Source: a bacterium
Lineage (GTDB): Bacteria; Bacillota; Sulfobacillia; UBA995
Assembly (NCBI GenBank): GCA_031082145.1
Contig: JAVHLP010000015.1
Span: 1-38,693, forward strand
Reading direction: 5' to 3'
DNA length: 38,693 nt
Shown: positions 15,300-22,462 of the stretch, in pieces
Layout of the letters: each line of letters opens with the position of its first letter
How positions within the stretch are numbered: position 1 is the stretch's first letter
Made by a program: the position numbers and the translations under genes
The notes under the pieces: generated by a model
Database searches by the model: none
What the model was told of the DNA's origin: nothing
Seen by the model: only the letters and a program-made list of their open reading frames with translations

Positions 15300-15857
15300 T
15301 TACCGGAGCAAGGCCCGGACCCGCTTGTACACCAGGAAGGTAGCTGCCGCGTTCATGCTGCCCTTGGCCAGGTTGAAGAGTGCCGTCACCCGCAGGAGCT
15401 GCAGCAACAGCGACGTCTCGATCTTCCCCAGGTACATCGGTATGAAGAAGTAATAGTTGGCCAGCACCATGACCACGGTGGCGGCCAGGATGCCGCCCAC
15501 CAGGCCCAGGATGGCACCTTTCAACGTGTGGTACTGGTGGTAGACGACAGCCGCCACTCCCACCAGGCACAGGCTGGACACAAGGCTGGCCAGGGTTCCG
15601 ATCCAGCCGGCCTCGTCCTTGCCCGAGAAGAAGAAGATGGCGTTACGGACGAACACCACCGCCAGCCCGGCCACGGGCCCCATCGCGAAGCCGCCAAGCA
15701 GGGCGGGCAGGTCGCCCACGTCGAACTGGAGATGAGGCGCCATCCCGGACGGGAACTCCAGCAACATCAGGATGAAGCCTACCGCCGCCAAGACTCCGAC
15801 TCGGACCAGGATTGCCGTGCGATGCCCGGTCTTGGCACCCGCAACTGCCGTGCTCAA
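15300..15857 (-). CDS. ribU: Riboflavin ECF transporter substrate-binding subunit
   Basis: A 185-residue integral membrane S-component of an energy-coupling-factor transporter. It has about five or six hydrophobic segments and the RibU/YpaA signature LEFPSGMAPHLQFDVGDLPALLGGFAMGP. The later FNLAKGSMNAAATFLVYKRV segment is also typical. It binds riboflavin and needs the shared EcfA-A'-T module, which is not in this window. The start is TTG at 15855-15857 with GAGGAGG eight bases upstream. It is preceded by an FMN riboswitch with terminator, and followed by a second riboswitch and ribD, so uptake and synthesis are co-located and both FMN-regulated. Confidence 0.93.
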   Translation of the reverse strand: MSTAVAGAKTGHRTAILVRVGVLAAVGFILMLLEFPSGMAPHLQFDVGDLPALLGGFAMGPVAGLAVVFVRNAIFFFSGKDEAGWIGTLASLVSSLCLVGVAAVVYHQYHTLKGAILGLVGGILAATVVMVLANYYFFIPMYLGKIETSLLLQLLRVTALFNLAKGSMNAAATFLVYKRVRALLR

Positions 15858-15890
15858 TCAACGTCCCTCCTCCGCCGGCCACCGTCAACA

Positions 15891-15920
15891 GAAAACCCCC
15901 GCAGAGCATCCTCCGGGGGC
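15891..15920 (-). terminator. Expression-platform terminator of the ribU FMN riboswitch
   Basis: Minus-strand stem CCCCCG/CGGGGG with an inner GAG/CTC pairing, followed directly by TTTTC. It sits between the aptamer and the ribU ribosome-binding site, the layout of a transcription-terminating riboswitch. Confidence 0.85.
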
Positions 15921-15936
15921 CCTCAATGAGAAACAT

Positions 15937-16073
15937 CCTTCTCCCATCCAGACTGTACTGTCGGCTCCGGATTCGCACCGGATCCTGCCTCCCGGCTCGC
16001 GGGCTCGTCCCCTAGGGGACATCACCGCCGGTCAGGAATTGGGCTATCTGCCGCCCTCACCTTGCCCCGAAGG
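15937..16073 (-). promoter_or_regulatory. FMN riboswitch (RFN element) upstream of ribU
   Basis: A second full RFN aptamer with all conserved blocks: GGGGCAAGGTGAGGGCGGCA, CCTGACCGGCGGTGATG, GAGCCCGCGAGCC, CAGGATCCGGTGCGAATCC and GGATGGGAGAAGG. P1 is CCTTC/GAAGG. It controls ribU through the adjacent terminator. It is closely similar to the ribD copy along its whole length, indicating duplication of one leader. Confidence 0.95.
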
Positions 16074-16101
16074 AATGTTGGGGTCTATTCGATTGTGTGG
16101 T

Positions 16102-16117
16102 GGCCAACTGTTTGGCC
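16102..16117 (-). repeat. Hairpin at predicted 5' end of ribU leader
   Basis: GGCCAA (16112-16117, minus) pairs perfectly with TTGGCC (16102-16107) around a 4-base loop. From the promoter at 16128-16156 the transcript should start near 16121, so this stem would sit within the first 20 nt of the mRNA, where such hairpins commonly protect against 5' decay. Confidence 0.5.
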
Positions 16118-16127
16118 TCTTGCGTTC

Positions 16128-16156
16128 ATTCTAGCATCACCCGACGGGCGGGGCAA
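16128..16156 (-). promoter_or_regulatory. Promoter for ribU leader
   Basis: Minus-strand -35 TTGCCC (16151-16156), 17-bp spacer, extended -10 TGCTAGAAT with TAGAAT at 16128-16133. It precedes the leader hairpin and the riboswitch. No equally good promoter is visible before the ribD copy. Confidence 0.75.
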
Positions 16157-16254
16157 GACCTGTCTTTGCCCCTCTTGCTGCGATAGGACGTCGTGGCGCC
16201 GATCACCGCTGGAGTTAAGTCGGCCAAAGCCCCGCAGCTTCAAGACTCTTCGCG

Positions 16255-16284
16255 TTGACGCGCCCCGTCCCCCGGCGGTAGAAT
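16255..16284 (+). promoter_or_regulatory. Promoter for coaE
   Basis: -35 TTGACG (16255-16260) and -10 TAGAAT (16279-16284) with an 18-bp spacer, five of six matches in each hexamer. The expected start near 16291 leaves a short leader before AGGAGG and the TTG start codon. It is divergent from the ribU promoter, about 100 bp apart. Confidence 0.75.
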
Positions 16285-16309
16285 TGGACCCGGTAGGAGG
16301 CGTCATCCC

Positions 16310-16942
16310 TTGTTCATCGTCGGCCTGACGGGAGGCATAGCCAGCGGCAAGAGCACCGTGGCCCGGATCTTGCGTGAGCTGGGAGCGACGGTGCTGGATG
16401 CCGACCTGGCCGCTCGCGAGGTCGCCGTTGAGGCCCTGCCGGAGTTGGTGGAAGCCTTCGGCGAGGACGTGCGGGGACCGGGAGGTTCACTGGACCGGGC
16501 CCGGCTGGCCACCCTCATCTTCACCGACCCGCAGGCCCGGCAGCGTCTGAACCAGATCACCCATCCCCGCATACTGCGGCGGCTGGCCGGCGAATTGGGC
16601 CGGCTGGAGCGGGAGGGGGTGGCGATCGTCGTGGTCGAGGCGGCCCTCCTCGTCGATGCCGGCCTGACCGGGCTGGTGGATGAAGTGTGGGTTGTTGCCG
16701 CCGACCCCGACCGGCAAGTCGCGCGCCTGGCCGAGCGCGACCGGCTCACCGGGGACGAGGCCGCCGGCCGCCTCGAGGCCCAGTTGCCGCTGGCCGAGAA
16801 GCTGCGGGCGGCCCACGTCGTCATCGACAACGATGGGACTCTTGCCCGGACCCGGTGTCAGGTGGAGGCTAGCTGGGCCCGTGTGTGCGGGACACGGCCG
16901 CGGGGAGTGGCCATGGCCCGCTGGACTGATCTCGGCACCTAG
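16310..16942 (+). CDS. coaE: Dephospho-CoA kinase
   Basis: A 210-residue kinase for the last step of coenzyme A synthesis (ATP-dependent 3'-phosphorylation of dephospho-CoA). P-loop GLTGGIASGKST at 5-16, then LDADLAAREV, NQITHPRI, VVVEAALLVDAG and the lid-region RDRLTGDEAAGRL. The start is TTG with AGGAGG nine bases upstream. It lies downstream of a good sigma-A-type promoter and upstream of a lytic transglycosylase, a pairing I recall from other Peptococcaceae-type genomes. The last ten or so residues (GVAMARWTDLGT) are unusual, but no break is evident. Confidence 0.95.
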   Translation: MFIVGLTGGIASGKSTVARILRELGATVLDADLAAREVAVEALPELVEAFGEDVRGPGGSLDRARLATLIFTDPQARQRLNQITHPRILRRLAGELGRLEREGVAIVVVEAALLVDAGLTGLVDEVWVVAADPDRQVARLAERDRLTGDEAAGRLEAQLPLAEKLRAAHVVIDNDGTLARTRCQVEASWARVCGTRPRGVAMARWTDLGT

Positions 16943-16996
16943 AACGTAGACTCAGGGGGAGGGGGGAGCGAACTGAGCCGCCAGCTGGGCCGGGCC

Positions 16997-17575
16997 GTGA
17001 CGGCCGGGGTCATCGCCCTGATGGTACTGGCGGTCGTGGCCGGCTGGACGTTCCTGCGCTGGCAATACCCTCTTCTCTACGAGGACGTGATCCGGCACCA
17101 CGCTGCTGAGCTTGGTCTCGACCCCATGCTGGTGGCCGCCGTCATCCGGGTGGAGAGCCGGTTCCGGCCGGACGCCGTTTCCCCCAAGGGCGCCCTCGGG
17201 CTCATGCAGGTGATGCCGGACACCGGACGCTGGATAGCATCCCAGTTTGAGATGGACGATTTCTCGCCCGAGATGCTCCTCGACCCCTTCCTCAACATCC
17301 GCTTCGGGACCTGGTACCTGGCTCATCTCCAGGAGGAGTTCCGGGGCGACACGGTGATGGCTCTGGCCGCTTACAACGGCGGCCGTAGCCGGGTGCGGGA
17401 GTGGGCCCGGGCGGCGGACTGGATCCCCGGGGAGGGCCGGGTGGACGGGGAAGCGACCTCCTTCCCTCTCGGTCTCATCCCCCAGGGCGAGACCAGGGAC
17501 TTCGTGATCCGGGTGGTCCGGGACCATTCCTTGTACCGGCATCTATACCGCTGGTGGGGCGACCGGGCCTCATGA
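16997..17575 (+). CDS. Membrane-anchored soluble lytic transglycosylase (SLT family)
   Basis: A 192-residue peptidoglycan-cleaving enzyme. One N-terminal membrane anchor (about 3-20) precedes an SLT domain with catalytic Glu53 (RVESRFRPDAVSPKGALGLMQ) and the AAYNGG motif near 125-130. It cleaves the MurNAc-GlcNAc bond with formation of 1,6-anhydroMurNAc. The GTG at 16997 lacks a close Shine-Dalgarno site. An in-frame CTG at 16973-16975 sits four bases after GGGGAG and would add SRQLGRA, positive residues suited to an inside-facing anchor, so translation may begin there. The stop overlaps the next gene by ATGA. Confidence 0.88.
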   Translation: MTAGVIALMVLAVVAGWTFLRWQYPLLYEDVIRHHAAELGLDPMLVAAVIRVESRFRPDAVSPKGALGLMQVMPDTGRWIASQFEMDDFSPEMLLDPFLNIRFGTWYLAHLQEEFRGDTVMALAAYNGGRSRVREWARAADWIPGEGRVDGEATSFPLGLIPQGETRDFVIRVVRDHSLYRHLYRWWGDRAS

Positions 17576-19110
17576 GCGGCCGGACCGTCTTGCTGGTGGC
17601 CGTCCTCCTGGTCGGGGCGGCCCTGATCGGCTACCCCTTCGCCTCGCCCCCAGGGCCGCTGCGGCAGGGGATCTACGTTGAGGGCGGGCTGGGCGCCCCC
17701 GAGGGCCTGAACCCCCTGGTGCACCGTGACATGGTCTCCCGGCGGGCCTGGGGACCCATCTTCGATGGACTGGTCGTGGTGGACGGCGGGGGCCGGGTCA
17801 GCCCCGGTCTGGCCGAAAGCTGGGAGGTGTCGGCCGACGGCCGCGAGTGGACCTTCCGGTTGCGGGACAACGTGGCCTGGCATGACGGAAGACCCTTTAC
17901 CAGCACCGATGTTGTCTTCACGGTGGAGAGCCTGGCCCACCCCGCCTTCCCCGGCCCCCTGCACACCATCTGGGCCGGGAGATCGGCGCGCCGGCCGGAT
18001 GAGCATACGGTAGTCATCACCCTCCCCGAGCCCGACTTCGGGTTTCCCTACGAGCTTGACCTGCCGGTGGTTCCCCGCCACCTCCTGGCCGGGACTCCCG
18101 CCCACCGGTGGTTCGAGGCCGCGTTCAGCGAGCGACCGCTGGGTACCGGACCGTACCTCCTGGAAGCCTGGGATCGCGAGGCGGGAGAACTGCGCTACCG
18201 GGCCAACGCGGGGTACTTCCGGGGGCGGCCGGCGGTCGCCCGGCTCGTGTACCGGGAAACTGCGGAACCCGGGCCGGCCGGGTTCTTCCAGGCCGGATTG
18301 GCCGGCGGGCCCATCAGCCCCGGCCAGGCCATGGCCTTCCGGATGCGCGGCTACCGGGTCTACCGGTGGCCGTCTCCCTGGTACTGGGCCGTGATCTTCA
18401 ACCTCCGGGAGGGACGCCCGCTGGTGGATCCCGGGTTCCGCCGGGCCTGGGTGGAGGCAGCCGGCCGCCATCCGCCCGGTAGCCTACCGGTCCACCAGCC
18501 CTTCTTCGCCTACCCCTGGATCGAGCCCCCGGCCGTTCCCGCTTGCCGGGGAGTGCCGAGCCTCCTTCTCCGGCCCTTTCTCCGGCCGGCTGCCCCGCCG
18601 GGGGCGGTGACCCTGTTGGCCTGGGACCAGGGGCAAGCTGAGTTGGCGATCGCCGAGCAACTTGCCCGCGAGCTGGGACGGGCGGGATGGAAGGTACGCA
18701 TCCTCCGGTTGCCCTTCTCCGAACTCCTGGCCACCCTGGGCGATCCCGGGGCGGACTGGGATGCCCTGGTCTGGCGGTGGGATCTGGTCGCCGACCCCGA
18801 GGTGACCGACCTCTTCCATTCCGCCCGGGTGCCGATGGGCGGGGCGGGGGGACTCCAGGGAGGCGCCAACCTCGGCGGCTACAGCAACCCGGAGGTAGAT
18901 CGGTTGCTGGAAGCGGCCCGGCGTACCCCTCCCGGTTCCGCCCAGGGCGACTTGCTAACGCGGGTGGCCGCCATCCTCAACCACGATCGCGCCTACCACT
19001 TCCTCTGGACGGAGCCGAACTACTTCGCCATCCGCCGCGAGGTGCGGGGGTTCGCTCCCGGCGCCTTTGCCACCCACTGGAATCTCTGGGCCTGGCGCGT
19101 CGGCCGGTGA
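17572..19110 (+). CDS. ABC-type peptide/nickel solute-binding protein (family 5), orphan
   Basis: A 512-residue extracellular binding protein. An N-terminal hydrophobic segment (about 5-22) without a lipobox Cys acts as an anchor or signal. Family 5 hallmarks follow: GLAESWEVSADGREWTFRLRDNVAWHDGRPFTSTDVVFTVESL, and later GTGPYLLEAWDREAGELRYRAN. The start overlaps the transglycosylase stop (ATGA), so both are co-translated. No permease or ATPase is nearby, so it either feeds a distant transporter or has a different wall-related task, perhaps binding muropeptides released by the preceding enzyme; the latter is speculation from context. Confidence 0.88.
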   Translation: MSGRTVLLVAVLLVGAALIGYPFASPPGPLRQGIYVEGGLGAPEGLNPLVHRDMVSRRAWGPIFDGLVVVDGGGRVSPGLAESWEVSADGREWTFRLRDNVAWHDGRPFTSTDVVFTVESLAHPAFPGPLHTIWAGRSARRPDEHTVVITLPEPDFGFPYELDLPVVPRHLLAGTPAHRWFEAAFSERPLGTGPYLLEAWDREAGELRYRANAGYFRGRPAVARLVYRETAEPGPAGFFQAGLAGGPISPGQAMAFRMRGYRVYRWPSPWYWAVIFNLREGRPLVDPGFRRAWVEAAGRHPPGSLPVHQPFFAYPWIEPPAVPACRGVPSLLLRPFLRPAAPPGAVTLLAWDQGQAELAIAEQLARELGRAGWKVRILRLPFSELLATLGDPGADWDALVWRWDLVADPEVTDLFHSARVPMGGAGGLQGGANLGGYSNPEVDRLLEAARRTPPGSAQGDLLTRVAAILNHDRAYHFLWTEPNYFAIRREVRGFAPGAFATHWNLWAWRVGR

Positions 19111-19194
19111 GATGGCCCGTGAGAATCGCAGCCGGTCTTCCTCAGGCGATCATTGCCAGGATAATGCCGGGCATTCGCTCAGAGGTCACCTTGC

Positions 19195-19223
19195 TTGAAG
19201 GATGCCCCGGTTCGTGGTAGCAT
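19195..19223 (+). promoter_or_regulatory. Upstream promoter candidate for tRNA-Leu pair
   Basis: -35 TTGAAG (19195-19200), 17-bp spacer, -10 TAGCAT (19218-19223). The TAG-CATAGTGT segment resembles the stronger promoter 58 bp downstream, suggesting tandem tRNA promoters. Confidence 0.45.
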
Positions 19224-19252
19224 AGTGTTTGCCCGGACTGCCGGGGCCGCTC

Positions 19253-19281
19253 TTGGCAGACTACCGGTCTTCTGCTAAGAT
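19253..19281 (+). promoter_or_regulatory. Promoter for tRNA-Leu(CAG)-tRNA-Leu(GAG)
   Basis: -35 TTGGCA (19253-19258), 17-bp spacer, extended -10 TGCTAAGAT with TAAGAT at 19276-19281. It is located 42 bp before the first tRNA, a typical arrangement for stable RNA. Confidence 0.75.
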
Positions 19282-19323
19282 AGTGTCAAGCGTACCGGCG
19301 TTGAAACGAGACGCAGACAACGT

Positions 19324-19410
19324 GCCGAAGTGGTGGAACTGGCAGACACGCGGTGTTCAGGGCGCCGTGGGCGAATGCCCGTGTGGGTTCAAATCCCACC
19401 TTCGGCACCA
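19324..19410 (+). tRNA. tRNA-Leu (anticodon CAG)
   Basis: Acceptor GCCGAAG pairs with CTTCGGC, followed by encoded ACCA. The anticodon stem CGGTG/CGCCG closes the loop TTCAGGG, giving CAG. A long variable arm (GTGGGCGAATGCCC) marks a class II leucine tRNA. Confidence 0.96.
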
Positions 19411-19421
19411 AGCTTTATAGG

Positions 19422-19506
19422 GTCGGGATGGCGGAACTGGCAGACGCGTACGTTTGAGGGGCGTATGGGGAAACCCGTGGGGGTTCAAGTCCCCCTCCCG
19501 ACACCA
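19422..19506 (+). tRNA. tRNA-Leu (anticodon GAG)
   Basis: Acceptor GTCGGGA pairs with TCCCGAC, then ACCA. Anticodon stem TACGT/GCGTA closes loop TTGAGGG, giving GAG. Long variable arm present. Eleven bases separate it from the preceding tRNA, so both come from one precursor. Confidence 0.96.
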
Positions 19507-19512
19507 AGGTTT

Positions 19513-19550
19513 GCACCCCGGGCGGGAAACAGCCCGGGGTGCTTCGCTTT
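19513..19550 (+). terminator. Rho-independent terminator of the tRNA operon
   Basis: Perfect 11-bp stem GCACCCCGGGC (19513-19523) with GCCCGGGGTGC (19532-19542), followed by TTCGCTTT. It ends the tRNA-Leu transcript just before the convergent pseudogene. Confidence 0.85.
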
Positions 19551-19556
19551 GGCCCG

Positions 19557-21082
19557 TCAGTCCAGGTGACACCTGAGAACTCGGCCGTTGCCGCTCTTGC
19601 CGATGACGTAATCGTCGCCGACTTCCCAGGGGTAGAAGGCGTTCCGGTCAGGGCAGGATCACTCGTCCACCAGGGCATGGTCTGCCAGCCGGATCTTGCG
19701 CAGGGTCCGGCCGGGAGCGTAATAGGTGTAGAGATGGCCGTCGCAGATCTGTCCATGCCGGTAGCGTCGGGGGCCGGCATCAGGTAGGCAGCCTGAAGCG
19801 GTGAAGCTCCCGGTGACGGGGTTGAACCTCGTGAGCGCCTCGCCACTGCCGATGATATACAGCAAGCCGGTATCCCCGTCACCCGCCAGCCCCAGCGCGG
19901 CCCGCAGTCATAGCAGCCCTCGGCCGCCCCCGAGGAAGGGTCGGTGAGGCGGGTCAGCCGGCCAGGCCGGTCGCCGGCCGCCCAGACTGCGTCTCCCAGC
20001 GCGGCACAGAACACCTGGTTGTCGTAGGCGGGGTACCCTGCTGGCTCCACCCGTACTCCCGTATGCTTCATGGCCACCGTGGTCTCATCACCCACGTAGA
20101 TGAGCCCCGACCGGTCCTTGCCGGCCACCCAGCCCACGCCCGGGAGGCGGCAACCATAGAGATAGGTATCAGGCCACCGATCTGTCCCCGGAGTGGCCGG
20201 GTTCAGAGCCGTCGGCCTCCAGTCAAAGGCCCAGGTCCGGTAGTACAGCGCAAACCTGGTGAGCGCGGCGCAACTGCCGGGGCTGGGGAAGACCACGCCC
20301 TGTCCCACGTAGTACTCGCGGGCCAGGCCGCCAAAGCTGAAGGCCACCATCTCAAGATCGTGGAGGATCTCCTGCCAGATAGCAGGCAGTACGTCTCCGG
20401 CGTTACCATCGCCACCCCAGCGTCCGAGCGGCCAGGTTATCACCCTGCACTCGCCGTAGGGAACGAGGAGCTCCTTGCAGCGGTAGATGTCATCATGGAG
20501 CCGGGTGTACATCTCGCCGTCGGTCTCGTACCGCCCGGGGCCGGCAAGGTAGAGCCGGTTGTTGTAGAAGGTGTCGCCTGGTGTGATCGGCACTCCCGGC
20601 GCCTGGTAGTAAGTGGTCCCGTCGCCATGGCCAACGTAGCCGTGGGTCCCCAGGCTCCAAGCCCCGGAGTCAACCATGGCCCGGAGGCTCTCCGGCGCCA
20701 GTTGTCGTCCGCGGCCGAACTTGGCCGGGTTCAACTCCGGGCACACAATGGCGTGCCCCTGATACTGAAGGAGCAGTGGCGTTCCGTTCCGATGAACATC
20801 ATCGTAACCATCATCGAAGCTAAGGGCAATGGCCGGCCAATGAGGGTCGGCCTCCAAGCCCCGTACCCGCCGGTAGACCTGCTCCCCGGTGAGGAACATA
20901 GCCCCCCGGGCCTGCGCGTCACGGAGGACCCGGGCCAGTTGCCACTGGTAGATCCAGGAGTTTGCCGCTCCCCAGGCCAGCACCTTGTGGTTCATGGACA
21001 TGAAAAACGCGCCGCCCCACAGAGGTGCGGCCGCGCGCAGGGCCTTCACCTGTGCTCTCCCTCCCGCCTCCAGCGCTGCCAT
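19557..21082 (-). pseudogene. Polysaccharide deacetylase / beta-propeller protein, frameshifted and interrupted
   Basis: The N-terminal part reads as a NodB-type polysaccharide deacetylase: IALSFDDGYDDVHRNG, then SLGTHGYVGHG with the metal-binding histidines. After it comes a propeller-like region with LIYVGDETTVAM and VFCAALGDAVWAAGD. Between about 19886 and 19907 the coding signal moves to another minus-strand frame, which continues as LAGDGDTGLLYIIGSGEALT and DGHLYTYYAPGRTLRKI. That frame hits TGA at 19659-19661, yet coding-like sequence (NAFYPWEVGDDYVIGKSGNG) continues to a second TGA at 19557-19559. One frameshift plus one nonsense codon make it a probable pseudogene. No signal peptide is seen. 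The 555-codon open frame running on to 19415 through the tRNAs is an artefact of the shift. Confidence 0.7.
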
Positions 21083-21164
21083 GAAGAGAAATCCCTGGCA
21101 TTATTTTACGCCGGCCGGCGGGAACCCTGCTGGCAACCGGGGAGGCCCAGCCTGGTGGCTGGAC

Positions 21165-22346
21165 CTAACTCGCCACCCGGACTTCGATGGCCTCCACCAG
21201 CTGATCAGCCCGCTCAGAGGTCTCCTCGTAGGTCGGGCCGGTGAGGGCGACGCAGCCCAGCCGATCCTTGTCGGTCCGGGGCGGCCCTACCGGGTAGCCC
21301 AGTTCACGGTAAGGGTAGAAGGAGAAGCAGGTCGGGCTGGCGGGGAACTTCATGGTGTACATGCAGCCCTTGGCAGCCGCGGTCAGGAACCGGCTGGCGC
21401 CGTAGCGACCGTTCCACCGCTTCTCGACCACGGGCCGCTCGCCCAGAGCCATCCGGATGACCGCCTCGATCATGTTCACCCCCATCAGACGGGGAGCGAA
21501 GTCGAAGATGACGGGGCCACTCGCCAACCGGGGGCCCACGTCTATGACCCGGGGTACCCCGTCCTGCACGATCATGTCGATGTGGGCGGCTCCCATGGTG
21601 AGTTCCAGGGCCCGGGCCACCGCCCGGGCGGTCTCCTCCACCCGGCGGACGACGTCCTCCGGCAGCCGGCTCGGAGTGGTTAGGCCGAGGGTCACGAACC
21701 AGGGCGGGTGGGTGTTGAACTTATCGGTGATCAAGACGGGTGTTAACTGGTTGTCCACGATGAGGCACTCCGCGCCCACCGTCGGCCCCTGAACCTGTTC
21801 CTCCACGATGACCCGCTTCCCCGGCGACCACCGGAAGGCGTGGGCGACGGCGTCGCCAATGCGGTCCTGGGAATCCACCAGCGAGATGCCACGACCCTTG
21901 GTGCCGTCGGCCGGCTTCACGACTGCCGGCAGTCCCCGGTTCTCAATCACGGAGCGGGCCTGCTCTGGTGTGGAGCAGCCGGCGCCCCCGGGAACGGGAA
22001 CTCCCGCCCGCTCCAGGACGGCCTTGATGGCTGTCTTGTCGGTGGCCCGGCGGGCGGCTTCGGGGCTGATCGCGGGCAGGCCGAGTTCGCGGGCGACCTC
22101 GGCCACCGTGCGCATCCCCAGATTGCTCACCATAGTGGTTATCCCCGCGATGTCCCGCGATCTGGCCGCCTCCAGAACTGCGGCCGAGTCCATGACGTCG
22201 ATCGGGTGGAAGTCGTCGCTGATGGCTCGCCCCGGAGCCTTGGGGTTCTTATCTACCGCCACTACCTGCAGTCCCATACTCCTGGCGGTTTCCAGCATGG
22301 GAATCTGATCGTAGCTGGCTCCCAGCACCATTAACCACTTGCCCAT
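21165..22346 (-). CDS. ATP-grasp protein, carbamoyl-phosphate-synthase-like
   Basis: A 393-residue ATP-dependent carboxylate ligase of unknown substrate. The pre-ATP-grasp domain is at about 1-100 (VLGASYDQIPMLETARSMGLQVVAVDKNP). The ATP-grasp core follows: LPAVVKPADGTKGRGISLV as the nucleotide lid, RVIVEEQVQGPTVGAECLI, and HIDMIVQDGVPRVIDVGPRLASG. The last motif normally reads E-x-N-P/A-R; here it is D-x-G-P-R, so metal binding may differ. The start is ATG at 22344-22346 with AGGAGG seven bases upstream; the frame extending to 22403 is not needed. The broken deacetylase follows 82 bp downstream on the same strand. Relatives act in peptide-like or polysaccharide modification; context does not decide. 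Confidence 0.82.
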   Translation of the reverse strand: MGKWLMVLGASYDQIPMLETARSMGLQVVAVDKNPKAPGRAISDDFHPIDVMDSAAVLEAARSRDIAGITTMVSNLGMRTVAEVARELGLPAISPEAARRATDKTAIKAVLERAGVPVPGGAGCSTPEQARSVIENRGLPAVVKPADGTKGRGISLVDSQDRIGDAVAHAFRWSPGKRVIVEEQVQGPTVGAECLIVDNQLTPVLITDKFNTHPPWFVTLGLTTPSRLPEDVVRRVEETARAVARALELTMGAAHIDMIVQDGVPRVIDVGPRLASGPVIFDFAPRLMGVNMIEAVIRMALGERPVVEKRWNGRYGASRFLTAAAKGCMYTMKFPASPTCFSFYPYRELGYPVGPPRTDKDRLGCVALTGPTYEETSERADQLVEAIEVRVAS

Positions 22347-22386
22347 TATGTTGCCTCCTGTCCGAAGCCAAGGCCTCTTCTTAGAC

Positions 22387-22395
22387 AGTATATCA
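22387..22395 (-). promoter_or_regulatory. Extended -10 element upstream of ATP-grasp gene
   Basis: Minus-strand TGATATACT, an extended -10 with TATACT at 22387-22392, about 40 bp before the start codon. No recognisable -35 precedes it, which is common for extended -10 promoters. Confidence 0.4.
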
Positions 22396-22462
22396 TGACC
22401 CATCGCTCACCTCCCCCTGCCGCCGGCATAGCCTGGATGATGGCTGGCCAAGGGGGGGCATA

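Noticed and set aside
19886-19910. Programmed frameshifting in the deacetylase/propeller gene
   Set aside because: No slippery heptamer or stimulatory structure stands out, and a second in-frame stop farther on argues for decay or sequencing error.
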